Shown here: positions 31,876 to 39,186 of the stretch, one piece after another
How positions within the stretch are numbered: the first letter of the stretch is position 1
Layout: every line of letters begins with the position of its first letter
NCBI RefSeq assembly: GCF_000379065.1
Contig: NZ_KB900615.1
Span: 34,804-78,337 of the forward strand
Reading direction: 5' to 3'
Origin: Salinispora mooreana
Lineage (GTDB): Bacteria > Actinomycetota > Actinomycetes > Mycobacteriales > Micromonosporaceae
Length of the DNA: 43,534 nt
The notes under the pieces: model-generated
The model's database searches: none
What the model was told of the DNA's origin: nothing
What the model saw: the letters and a program-made list of their open reading frames with translations, nothing else
Made by a program: the position numbers and the translations under genes

Positions 31876-32922
31876 ATGACGTTCGGGCAGATGCTGGGTG
31901 TTGATCCCGACCTAGCGGCGGCGATGGAGCGATGGCGCCGACTACGGCCGCTCCTCGGCCGTGTGTTGGCGGTGCTGAACGGAAAGGGTGGCCAGGGCAA
32001 AACGTCGGTCAGCGCCAACCTCGGGGGCCTGCTGGCGCTGGCGGCGGAGCAGGCAAACTCGCGGCGTCGGGTGCTTCTAGTTGACTGCGACCCGCAGGGG
32101 AACCTCGGTCTGGACCTCGGCTATCTCAAGCCGGAGGACGTCCCCATCGACGGACGGCTGCCGGAGGGCGTGCAGGTAGGCGACGACGGCAAGGGTTTGA
32201 TGACGGCGCTGCAAGCGGGGACGGTGCCGCACCGGCTGCGCAACGTCCGCCCGTGGCTGGACGTCATTCCCGGTGGGTCGGCCTTGGACGAGGTCAACGG
32301 CATGATCTTCGGCAAGACGGCGCGTGGCCACGCTCACCAGGCACGCCTCGCGTTGGCGGAGGTTCTGGCGACGATCGCCGATGAGTACGACTGGATCATC
32401 ATCGACTGCCCGCCGCGCGAGATCAACCTGCAGGACCTGGTCCTGGTCGCCAGCCGGGCCGCATTGGTTCCGGTGTCCTTCGATCAGGCCAGCCGGCAGG
32501 GTCTGTCCGGCGTCGCCGAGCGGTTCGGGCGGGCGACAACGATCAATGAGGAGCTGGAGTTGCTCGGGGTGGCCATGTTCGGGTTCCAGTACCGCGTCAA
32601 CCGCAAGGGCGACGAGGTGGGACAGCGGCGGGAGGTACGACGCGAGCTGAAAGAAGACCTGCGGGCCGCCGGCACCGATGCCCTGGTATTCAACTCCGTC
32701 ATCCGCTACATGCCGTCGGTCGCCAAGGCATGCCGCGATCGTGGCCAGCTCATGCACGAGCTGGAGCAGGTTGAGGGCCCGAAGTGGTGGGAGATCCGCG
32801 CCGGCACGGCGAAGGGCCGGCCGGTTCCCAGCAGCGAGGCAGGGAAGGTCGCCCAGGAGTACGAAGACCTCGCGGGCGAGGTCTTCACCCGGTTCAGCCA
32901 GTTGGGCGGTGAGCACAAGTGA
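31876..32922 (+). CDS. parA: ParA-family partition ATPase
   Basis: A 348-residue ParA/MinD-type ATPase. ATG 31876 is preceded by GAGAAGG; the longer frame to 31690 would run through the repeat region. The deviant Walker A KGGQGKT is at 37-43 (with K37 and K42), A' is LLVDCDPQGN at ~73 and Walker B is WIIIDCPP at ~175. An extended C-terminal region (EGPKWWEIRAG ... AQEYEDLAGEVFTRF) is longer than in small ParAs. With its DNA-binding partner downstream it would pull plasmid copies apart on the nucleoid. Overlaps the next gene by four bases. Confidence 0.92.
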   Translation: MTFGQMLGVDPDLAAAMERWRRLRPLLGRVLAVLNGKGGQGKTSVSANLGGLLALAAEQANSRRRVLLVDCDPQGNLGLDLGYLKPEDVPIDGRLPEGVQVGDDGKGLMTALQAGTVPHRLRNVRPWLDVIPGGSALDEVNGMIFGKTARGHAHQARLALAEVLATIADEYDWIIIDCPPREINLQDLVLVASRAALVPVSFDQASRQGLSGVAERFGRATTINEELELLGVAMFGFQYRVNRKGDEVGQRREVRRELKEDLRAAGTDALVFNSVIRYMPSVAKACRDRGQLMHELEQVEGPKWWEIRAGTAKGRPVPSSEAGKVAQEYEDLAGEVFTRFSQLGGEHK

Positions 32923-33695
32923 GTGAGCAGGAAAGCGCCGACACCTACACCCCGCCAGCGCCGAAACTCCGCGGCTTCGGCGGCCGGGGGTCGTCCTTGG
33001 CAGGGTTGGTCAGCGCTGATCGCACTTCTGCGGTGTCGGCGCTGGCACCGACGACTAGCCCACACATGCCTGACGACACGGCACCAGCCAGCCCCGCCCC
33101 TGCCACCCGGACTGAGGCGGCCCACGCGGATCCACTGGCAGCCGAAGCCGGCAGCACCGAGGCTGTTCCGGCGCCGCCAGCGTCGGTGCCGTTGATGGAC
33201 GAGACGTCAACGGGCCGTGCCCTGGCCACCGGAATGCCAGATCTGTCGGCGGACATGGACGACCCCGCCGCGCTGGCAGTCAGTCCGACGGTCCTCAGCG
33301 TCCCGGCGCCGCTGATGGCCCGGTTCGAGCGGGTACGGCGCAGCTCGACCAGCAACACCGAGCTCGTCCTTGATGCGCTCCGCGCGCACCTGACCGAACT
33401 GCCCCGCCTGGTCGCCGATGCCCGCCGGCCAGCCGTCGCCGACGCCAGCGAGCCGTTCCCGTGGCGCGCTTCCGCGCGCCGTACGGCGACTAAGGTCCGC
33501 CGGGTGCAGTTGCCGATCCGGCCCCTCGCCGGCGAACTGCAGGTCATCGACACCCTGGTCGGGTGGGTCCAAGAGCAGATCGGCGCGGGCCCTCGCTCCT
33601 TGGGCGGTCGCATCACCCGCTCCGAGGTAGTGGTAGCGGCTCTGAACGCCCACCTTCCAGCCGACCGGCCGCGAGGACGTCGACCAAAGCCGTAG
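32919..33695 (+). CDS. Partition protein with two RHH-like domains (ParB functional analogue)
   Basis: A 258-residue protein from a GTG overlapping the parA stop (GTGA). The first ~120 residues are low-complexity, Ala/Pro/Thr-rich; such tails in RHH partition proteins often contact ParA. An RHH-like segment lies at ~125-157 (VPAPLMARFERVRRSS, NTELVLDALRAH). A second is at ~212-247 (GELQVIDTLVGWVQEQI ... ITRSEVVVAALNAHL). It has no ParB CTPase motif. It likely binds the upstream repeats. A near-identical copy of the first RHH region sits at 29446-29560. Confidence 0.75.
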   Translation: MSEQESADTYTPPAPKLRGFGGRGSSLAGLVSADRTSAVSALAPTTSPHMPDDTAPASPAPATRTEAAHADPLAAEAGSTEAVPAPPASVPLMDETSTGRALATGMPDLSADMDDPAALAVSPTVLSVPAPLMARFERVRRSSTSNTELVLDALRAHLTELPRLVADARRPAVADASEPFPWRASARRTATKVRRVQLPIRPLAGELQVIDTLVGWVQEQIGAGPRSLGGRITRSEVVVAALNAHLPADRPRGRRPKP

Positions 33696-33910
33696 CGCTG
33701 TATCCCGACGTCCGCCCGGCCGTGGGGCCAGGCGGGGGAGTGTCTGCGTTGTGGTCCGGCCTCGCGGCGCAGTAGGGCCTGTACCTGCTCGGCGGTGAGG
33801 CCGTCGAGCAGGTCGCCGTCCTGGACGGTCCAGTGCAGTGGTCGGCGGGCGTCGACATCGACCCGGGCCTCCCGCCCGTCGGGCAGTTGGTAGATCAACC
33901 ACCCGGACAC
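33696..33910 (-). pseudogene. Hypothetical gene 5' fragment without own stop
   Basis: From a GTG at 33910, eight bases after the previous stop and following GGGGCGG, a protein-like start is read: SGWLIYQLPDGREARVDVD, then LTAEQVQALLRREAG. The frame has no stop before it enters the convergent partition gene and stays open as an antisense frame to 32945. The real product is therefore either ~70 residues read into the partition gene or a truncated remnant. A related EQVQALL stretch is at 36331-36469. Confidence 0.4.
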
Positions 33911-33918
33911 GTCCGCCC

Positions 33919-34125
33919 CTAGAACGGCGCCGGGCCTGGTGTTCGGTCCGCGCCCGGTGTGGGCGGCTCCTGGCCGACGTCGACCAGTTCCTGTGCCAGG
34001 TCTCGTTGCAGTATTTCGGGCCGGCCGTTGACGTGTGTGCAGCCGGGCCGTTCGCAGGTGAATCCACCGCCGGGCAGCCGGCGGTGGTGTCGGTCGTAGG
34101 CGCTAGTGGCGGTATTGTCGGTCAT
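33919..34125 (-). CDS. Small hypothetical protein
   Basis: A 68-residue protein starting at MTDNTATSAYDRHHRRLP with GGAG upstream. It contains FTCERPGCTHVNGRPEILQ, where C-x4-C and nearby His could bind zinc. The tail is Pro-rich. No family is recognised. It precedes the fragment at 33696-33910 on the same strand. Confidence 0.55.
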   Translation of the reverse strand: MTDNTATSAYDRHHRRLPGGGFTCERPGCTHVNGRPEILQRDLAQELVDVGQEPPTPGADRTPGPAPF

Positions 34126-34171
34126 GGGTGACTCCTTCACCTCTCTGCTCCCGCAATCGATCGTCGGTCTA

Positions 34172-34211
34172 CTCGCTTTCCATCACCGGGCCTGGCGTGA
34201 CAGAAAGCGAG
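34172..34211 (-). terminator. Inverted repeat, probable terminator of helicase operon
   Basis: CTCGCTTTC (34172-34180) and GAAAGCGAG (34203-34211) form a perfect 9-bp pair with a 22-base loop directly after the helicase stop at 34216. Confidence 0.5.
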
Positions 34212-34215
34212 CGAG

Positions 34216-36201
34216 TCAGTAGTCCTGGCTGTCGTCGTCGAACAGGTGGCGGCGTCGGCCGGTTCGGGGCTGGTTGTTGGTGGCTCCGGCGAGTTGGTCG
34301 TCGATCCAGGCAAGTCCGCCGCGGTCGAGGATCTGCTGGGCGCGGGTGACCGCCACGTAGGCGAGCATTGCTTCTGCTTTGGGAACGCGGCCGGGTGTGC
34401 CGTTGTCGTTGGCGGCGGGCTGGCGGAAGTCGCCGCCGATTTGCACGGTGTCCCACTCGCGGCCCTTGGCTTTGTGGGCGGTACTGATGACCAGGTCGGC
34501 GTAGCGTTCGTCGGAGAGCCGGTCGGCGGCGTGGATGATCTCTGGTGCGCCGTAGTCGTCGATGAGCCGCACGAACACGGCTAAGTCTTTGCCGGCGTGG
34601 TCGTTGCGCGTGTACTCCTGCACCTCGGCCCAGGTGGCGAACGCGAACAGCTCCGGATGGTCGGTCTTCCTGCCGTGTTGCAGACGTTCGGCGGCCTCGG
34701 CGAGCCGGCGGATGGTCGCGCCGCCGCCGACGAGACCGGCTCGGTGGCCGTCGTCCATCGCGGACATCGCCTGGCCCATCGCCTCGGCGTTGGTGCGGCA
34801 CAGGATCGCCTTCGGGTGTTCCAGGGGCTCGACGCGTGAGGCGAGAGTCGGGCTGCCGGTCAGTCGCAGTCTCGCGTTCAGCAGGGTCAACCATTTGTTG
34901 GCCTCATCGGCGACGGCCGGGCCGAAGCGCCAGGACCGCGACAGGCGCAGCCGCAGGTCGGCCGGCCAGTTCGACAGGGCGTCCACCGCGCCGCGCCAGC
35001 CGTAGATGGCCTGGTTCTCGTCGCCGACGGCGATCAGTTGGCACTGCTGGTCCTGCACCACGGAGGCGATCAGCGGGTCCGCGTCCTGCGCTTCGTCGAA
35101 CAGGATGAAGTCGGCCGCGAGCTGGGGCCGACCCAGCGCCCACATCTTCAGGTAGTGGTCGTGGGTGAACTTGAGCCGCCCGTCGAGCCGGCGCAGGTCG
35201 GCCCAGGCGGCGATCGCGTACGGCAGGACATGTTCGGCCAGCGCTGCTGCGGCGGGCCCGTCGACCCCGTTGACCTGGGGTACGTGCCGGGTGTCGAGCT
35301 GCTCGTCGGCGGTGCGGCAGTAGGCGGCGACGGTTTCCATCGCGAGTCGGGCCAGCTGCGGCGCTTCGATGTTGCGTTCACGGGAGACGACGAACTCGGT
35401 GTCGATGCCCAGCAACGCCGCGCATTGGTGCGCGGGCAGCCGCGGTCCGTCCAGTCGCGCCTTGTACTGGTGGCCAATGGCCCTGAACGCCAGGCTGTGC
35501 GCGGTGGAGCAGCTCACGTGCTTCGGGAAGCTTTTCTTCGCGTCGGCGGCGATCGCCCGGTTGAACGCGACGTAGAGGCCGCGGCCACGCATCAGGGTGG
35601 CCGCCATCCGCAGCGTCGCTGTCTTTCCGGTGCCCGCGCCGGCCGAGATCGCCGCGCGTTGCCCGGCCACGCACGCGTCGATGATCGCCTGCTGTTCGCC
35701 GGTGGGCTTCAACCCACCGACCGTCGCCGTCATTCCTCGTGCCGGCACCGACACCGGCGGCGCCGGCGCATCCTGACCGTTTTCCGTTGCAGCCGTAGGC
35801 GTGACGGAAAACGGCAGGGTGTCCTGGGCGAGCGGATCAACGGCAGCCGCGGCCACCACGGGCTCCGGCGGCAGCACCGCGGCGCACAGCCGGGCGGCGT
35901 GCCGGCCCAGCTCGGCCAGGGTGTCGCCGTCGAGCAGTGACAGCCTCGTGCGGATCGCGGCCAGGTCGACCGCCCGCAACGCGGCCACAGCGGCGACCAG
36001 GTCCTCGCGGCGCTGGCCGTCGCTGGGCGCGTGCGCGGCCCGGAACGCCTGCGTGCGGCACGCCGGCGAGCAGTACCGCTTGCGCCGGCCCGGCAGGTTC
36101 GGCCGGACCTGGAAGTCGGCGCCGCAGTTCTCACACGGCACCCACTCCGGCGAGCCGGCGGCCACGGTAGCCCGTCCAGTTTTTTTCGTCACGGACTGCA
36201 T
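34216..36201 (-). CDS. UvrD/Rep-like superfamily 1 helicase with N-terminal zinc finger
   Basis: A 661-residue protein if started at ATG 36201; a frame from GTG 36306 adds 35 residues encoded by what looks like mosaic repeat DNA, so the shorter start is preferred. The N-terminus has CENCG ... KRYCSPACR, a zinc finger of the kind seen on unidentified-HTH and nuclease proteins. Helicase motifs are clear: AGAGTGKT (I), ILFDEAQD (II), VGDENQAIYGWRGA (III), STAHKAKGREWD (V) and YVAVTRAQ (VI). It is compact compared with UvrD (~720). It would unwind DNA in repair, replication or defence. It is preceded by a kinase-like and a coiled-coil gene on the same strand. Confidence 0.88.
   Translation of the reverse strand: MQSVTKKTGRATVAAGSPEWVPCENCGADFQVRPNLPGRRKRYCSPACRTQAFRAAHAPSDGQRREDLVAAVAALRAVDLAAIRTRLSLLDGDTLAELGRHAARLCAAVLPPEPVVAAAAVDPLAQDTLPFSVTPTAATENGQDAPAPPVSVPARGMTATVGGLKPTGEQQAIIDACVAGQRAAISAGAGTGKTATLRMAATLMRGRGLYVAFNRAIAADAKKSFPKHVSCSTAHSLAFRAIGHQYKARLDGPRLPAHQCAALLGIDTEFVVSRERNIEAPQLARLAMETVAAYCRTADEQLDTRHVPQVNGVDGPAAAALAEHVLPYAIAAWADLRRLDGRLKFTHDHYLKMWALGRPQLAADFILFDEAQDADPLIASVVQDQQCQLIAVGDENQAIYGWRGAVDALSNWPADLRLRLSRSWRFGPAVADEANKWLTLLNARLRLTGSPTLASRVEPLEHPKAILCRTNAEAMGQAMSAMDDGHRAGLVGGGATIRRLAEAAERLQHGRKTDHPELFAFATWAEVQEYTRNDHAGKDLAVFVRLIDDYGAPEIIHAADRLSDERYADLVISTAHKAKGREWDTVQIGGDFRQPAANDNGTPGRVPKAEAMLAYVAVTRAQQILDRGGLAWIDDQLAGATNNQPRTGRRRHLFDDDSQDY
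35735..35824. repeat. Left copy of ~85-bp inverted repeat
   Basis: Matches the reverse complement of 36283-36366 except for a 6-bp indel and about three substitutions. It lies inside the helicase gene and encodes a linker between zinc finger and helicase core. Within it, CCGTTTTCCGT (35777-35787) pairs with ACGGAAAACGG (35804-35814). Confidence 0.75.
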
Positions 36202-36214
36202 CGTGACGAAAAAA
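36181..36214. repeat. Perfect 13-bp hairpin over helicase start codon
   Basis: TTTTTTCGTCACG (36181-36193) and CGTGACGAAAAAA (36202-36214) are perfect inverted repeats around eight bases that contain the helicase ATG. In RNA this would bury the start codon region; in DNA it is an AT-ended palindrome midway between the two long inverted repeats. Confidence 0.7.
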
Positions 36215-36282
36215 GGTGGATGACGCAATGCCCCGCGCCGAGTAGGCCGCCCGTGTCTCGATGGTCCAGGCCGGACCGAGCC

Positions 36283-36366
36283 GGACACCCTGCCGTTTTC
36301 CGTCACGCCTAAGACTGCAACGGAAAACGGTCAGGATGCGCCGGTGCCGCCGGTGCCGGCACGAGG
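36283..36366. repeat. Right copy of ~85-bp inverted repeat
   Basis: Inverted partner of 35735-35824, 460 bp away, with its own hairpin CCGTTTTCCGT (36293-36303) and ACGGAAAACGG (36320-36330). It is abutted on the left by a 27-bp segment (36257-36283) identical to 39649-39675 in the putative replication gene. Confidence 0.75.
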
Positions 36367-36469
36367 GACGGCACCGGCGACGGTCGGTGGGCGGCCTCGC
36401 GGCAGCAGGGCCTGCACCTGCTCGGCCAGTCGGCCAGTCGTTTCGGGGTGCGGATGGGGTTTGCGCTGT
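36331..36469 (-). pseudogene. Remnant frame between kinase and helicase genes
   Basis: After the kinase stop, a different minus frame reads IEQRKPHPHPETT and LAEQVQALLPRG and ends in a TGA at 36331. It has no ATG/GTG/TTG start. LAEQVQALL matches LTAEQVQALLRR at 33.8 kb in both protein and DNA (GGGCCTG-ACCTGCTCGG on the plus strand). It looks like a scrap of the same small gene family left by rearrangement. Confidence 0.35.
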
Positions 36470-36955
36470 TCAATCGACTCGACGTACCTGGACGAAGCCC
36501 TCGGCGGTCAGGGTGTCCAGGCTGGCCACGGTGCGCTGGTGTTGGTTGCGCACGACGGAGTCCGGCACGGCGCGGCCCCACCGGCGGCCGGGCAGGGGAC
36601 CGGGCCGCTGACGTTGCCGGTCCAGGCATCTATCCAGCGTGGTGTCGATCACCACGGCGATGGCGGGCATTTGATGACGGGCGGCGATCGCGAGCAGTTC
36701 GGCGCGCTCGGCCGCCACCCCGTTGGTTGCATCGACCACGGTGGTCAGCTGGCGAGACAGCCGGGCGTCAACGATCGCCAGGAGCAGGGCGACGGCGTCG
36801 GCGGTGGCGTCCTGGTCGTTCTCGTCATCGGCGACCACTTCCCGCAGGGCGCCCAGGCTGACCACCTGCGACGTGCGGTAGCGGGCGGCGGCCCACGTCG
36901 ACTTGCCGGCACCGGCCGGGCCAACAAGCACCACCAGCTCCGGCCCGGCGGTCAC
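36470..36955 (-). CDS. Polynucleotide-kinase-like P-loop protein
   Basis: A 161-residue single-domain ATPase beginning at a GTG that overlaps the upstream stop. Walker A GPAGAGKST is at 12-20; VVSLGALREVVADD, LTTVVDATN and TLDRCLDRQRQR match, in order, the substrate-binding strand, DxTN and lid arginines of Pnkp/T4 kinase-type 5'-hydroxyl kinases. It lacks a phosphatase or ligase domain. A role in end-processing of RNA or DNA with the downstream helicase is plausible but unproven; zeta-toxin-like kinases share this fold and are an alternative. Confidence 0.75.
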   Translation of the reverse strand: MTAGPELVVLVGPAGAGKSTWAAARYRTSQVVSLGALREVVADDENDQDATADAVALLLAIVDARLSRQLTTVVDATNGVAAERAELLAIAARHQMPAIAVVIDTTLDRCLDRQRQRPGPLPGRRWGRAVPDSVVRNQHQRTVASLDTLTAEGFVQVRRVD

Positions 36956-38328
36956 TGCGGCTCACCCGACCGGTCGACGTGGGCCAGCTCGGCGTGGGCG
37001 GCGTCGAGCTGGGCCTGGAGCTGCTCGACGCGGGCCTCGGCGCGTTCGGCCCGGTCGGTCGCGGCGTGGGCGCCGGCCGCCATCTGGGCTGCCTGGGTCC
37101 GGGCGTCCTGGGTGGCCTGGTCGGCGGCGCGGCGTTCGGTGTGGAGCTGGTCGATCTGGCGGCGGGCGTCGGCCAGCGCGGCGCGTTCGGTGCGCAGGTC
37201 GTCGGCGGCTTGTCGGCGTGCCGTCTCGGACTCGGTGAGGGCGGCCCGCGCGGTGTCTCGCTCGGCGGCGGCGGTGGCGAGCTGTCCGCGCACGTCGGTC
37301 AGCTCGGCGCGGGCGGCGTCGCGCTCGGTGCTGGCGGTCTGGGCGGCGTGCTCGGCCGCGTCGGCGCGGGCGGTCGCGGTGGCGAGCTGCTCGCGCGCGC
37401 TGGCCAGCTCGGCGCGGATGGCGTCGCGGTCGGAGGTGGTGGCGGCGAGCTGGGCGGCGAGGTCGGCGCGGGCGCGGCCGGCGTCGGCCAGCGCGGTGTC
37501 GAGTCGGGCGACGTCGGCGCGGGCGGCGTCGCGTTCGGCGGTGACGGTGGCGGTGGCGGCCTCGGCGCGTTCGGCGCGGGTGGCCTCGGCGCGCAGGGCC
37601 TTGTCGCTGGCGCGCAGCTCTCCGGTGAGGGTTTTGGTTTCGGCGCGGGCGTCGCGCAGCTGTGCGCGTACGTCGTCGTGGCGCTCCTCAAGGGCGCGGC
37701 GGCGTTCGGCTTCCTTGGCGGCGGTGGCGGCGCGGGCCTCGGCCTCGGCCTCGGCGCGGCCCTGGGCCTGGCGGGCGTCGGCGACATCGCGGGCGGCGCG
37801 GGCTACCGCGTCCGCGGCGTCGCGTTCGACGGTCTGGGCGCGGGCAACGGCGGCGTGCCGCTCGGTGTGGGCGTGGGCCCGGTCCTGCTCGGCGTTGTGG
37901 GCTGCGGTGAGGGCCTGGTCCCGCTCGGCCTCAGCGGCCTGCGCGCGGGTCACGGCCGCGGCCATCGCCGTCTCGGCCTCCGCGATGCGAGCCAACGCAC
38001 CGGCCTCGACGGCCTCGACGGCCGGCAGGACCGGCTCCAGCTGGGCCGTCAACGCGGTCAACGCTGGCGTCAGGTCAGCCACAGCTGACCGCCACGCGGT
38101 CAGGGGCGTGTCCAGACCGGTGGCCAGCTCCGCGGCCCGGTCCGCGGCGGCCATCTCCCGGCACGTCCGGTTGCCCGGCTGCCACCTCGTGTCATCCGGC
38201 GCGCAGAACTCCTTCGGCCGACCGAAACCGGCGTAGACCAGCGCCTTCTGGCACTCGCGGTAGCCACAGCGCCGCTCACGCGGACCGGACTCCGGCCCCG
38301 ATTCACCCACATTCACCTCAACATCCAT
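36952..38328 (-). CDS. Zinc-finger protein with very long coiled coil
   Basis: A 458-residue protein. The N-terminal ~70 residues hold CGYREC, EFCAPD and TCREM, a likely zinc-binding head. From ~70 to the end it is an almost unbroken Ala/Arg/Glu/Asp/Thr coiled coil (for example LAAQLAATTSDRDAIRAELA). KfrA-like plasmid proteins have a DNA-binding head and such a coil, but the head here differs from KfrA. It could scaffold DNA or bridge the helicase and kinase. A good leaderless promoter precedes it. The 630-codon plus frame over this gene is an artefact of its repetitive composition. Confidence 0.8.
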   Translation of the reverse strand: MDVEVNVGESGPESGPRERRCGYRECQKALVYAGFGRPKEFCAPDDTRWQPGNRTCREMAAADRAAELATGLDTPLTAWRSAVADLTPALTALTAQLEPVLPAVEAVEAGALARIAEAETAMAAAVTRAQAAEAERDQALTAAHNAEQDRAHAHTERHAAVARAQTVERDAADAVARAARDVADARQAQGRAEAEAEARAATAAKEAERRRALEERHDDVRAQLRDARAETKTLTGELRASDKALRAEATRAERAEAATATVTAERDAARADVARLDTALADAGRARADLAAQLAATTSDRDAIRAELASAREQLATATARADAAEHAAQTASTERDAARAELTDVRGQLATAAAERDTARAALTESETARRQAADDLRTERAALADARRQIDQLHTERRAADQATQDARTQAAQMAAGAHAATDRAERAEARVEQLQAQLDAAHAELAHVDRSGEPQ

Positions 38329-38336
38329 ACCAACAT

Positions 38337-38365
38337 CCTATACTATTACTTAAATGAAAGTGCAA
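38337..38365 (-). promoter_or_regulatory. Strong predicted promoter of coiled-coil/kinase/helicase operon
   Basis: TTGCAC (38365-38360) and TATAGG (38342-38337) are separated by exactly 17 bp in an AT-rich patch. Initiation near 38330 would give an essentially leaderless transcript beginning at the ATG at 38328. Confidence 0.6.
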
Positions 38366-38754
38366 AGACTTAGTTAGTTTCTGTAAGTCATATGTATTTG
38401 ACCTTGAACCTTGACACGGGGCGAGTTCCGATAGAACCTGCCTTAAAGGGGCTCTCAGAGCTTCGTAGGAGGCTTTTGATCTCGCTCTGATTGGTTAAGT
38501 AAGGGCAGCGCGGGTGGTGGCGGGAAATTGGCGCTGAGCCTGCCGCGAGGTCCGGAAGGGGGTGGGGGCCCCTGGTTTTTAGCGGTCGAGGCCGCCGGCG
38601 GGCAGACCCGCGCCGCGGGCTGTGGGACGTCCGGCCAGTCGTTGTCCGACGTGGTGGCGTGGGCCGGCTGCGGTGGCGTGGGGTCTGGGGGTGCGGCGTT
38701 CATCGACCGCTACCGTGTGCGTTTGCAGTCCGCCCCCCGATGTTGAGGAGCGCA
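38366..38754. other. Intergenic region with AT-rich promoter patch and G-rich tract
   Basis: The first ~100 bases are AT-rich and may hold more control sites. Near 38555-38580 GGGGCCCC is followed by TGGTTTTT, a possible terminator or palindrome. A minus frame of 82 codons (38455-38703) encodes a Pro-rich low-complexity peptide without a ribosome binding site and is not accepted as a gene. Confidence 0.45.
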
Positions 38755-38757
38755 GTG

Positions 38758-39174
38758 GTGAGTAAGCCAAAGAAGCCGACTCGGCACCAGCAACGGCTGC
38801 ACCAGCAGCGGAGCCTGGCAAGGCGTAAGGCAGATGCCGAGCTACGCGCCTCCGCGCTGGCCGACTTGGACGCGCCGGTGTGGGACGAGCTCGACGCTGA
38901 CCTGCGGACGCTGATCGCAGCGGATCCGTTTCCGTGGAAGACGTCGGAGGACCTTGCCGACGCGATCGTTCACATCGGCGAGACCGCGAACCCCGCCGAG
39001 CTGGAGGCCCGGTTGGTGGCGGTCGGGCTTATGGACCTGTTACGGGCGGCGGACGATTCGAGCCCAGCGGTGATACGCGAGTTGCGGGCAGGTTTTCCTG
39101 CGGAAGCACTGACCAACACGAACACGTTCATCGCGGCGTGCGCCAAGGTAGCGGGGGTGCTGGAGACCCGCTGA
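38758..39174 (+). CDS. Hypothetical protein
   Basis: A 138-residue protein read from the second of two tandem GTG codons, with GAGGAG seven bases upstream. The N-terminus is very basic and Gln-rich (KPKKPTRHQQRLHQQRSLAR), suggesting nucleic-acid contact. The rest is acidic and helical (LADLDAPVWDELDADLRTL). No family is recognised. It converges on the putative replication gene; the 12-base gap has an imperfect stem (CCAGGGCCGA with TCGGGCCTGG, ~39175-39199). Confidence 0.65.
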   Translation: MSKPKKPTRHQQRLHQQRSLARRKADAELRASALADLDAPVWDELDADLRTLIAADPFPWKTSEDLADAIVHIGETANPAELEARLVAVGLMDLLRAADDSSPAVIRELRAGFPAEALTNTNTFIAACAKVAGVLETR

Positions 39175-39186
39175 CCAGGGCCGAGC

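Noticed and set aside
32945..33910. 321-codon minus frame across the partition RHH gene
   Set aside because: Only the first ~70 codons, outside the RHH gene, look protein-like; the rest is antisense, so only a fragment was listed.
36344..38236. 630-codon plus frame rich in Ala/Ser/Arg
   Set aside because: Antisense artefact of the repetitive coiled-coil gene on the minus strand.
38455..38703. 82-codon Pro-rich minus frame
   Set aside because: No ribosome binding site, low complexity and no partner gene; left as intergenic.
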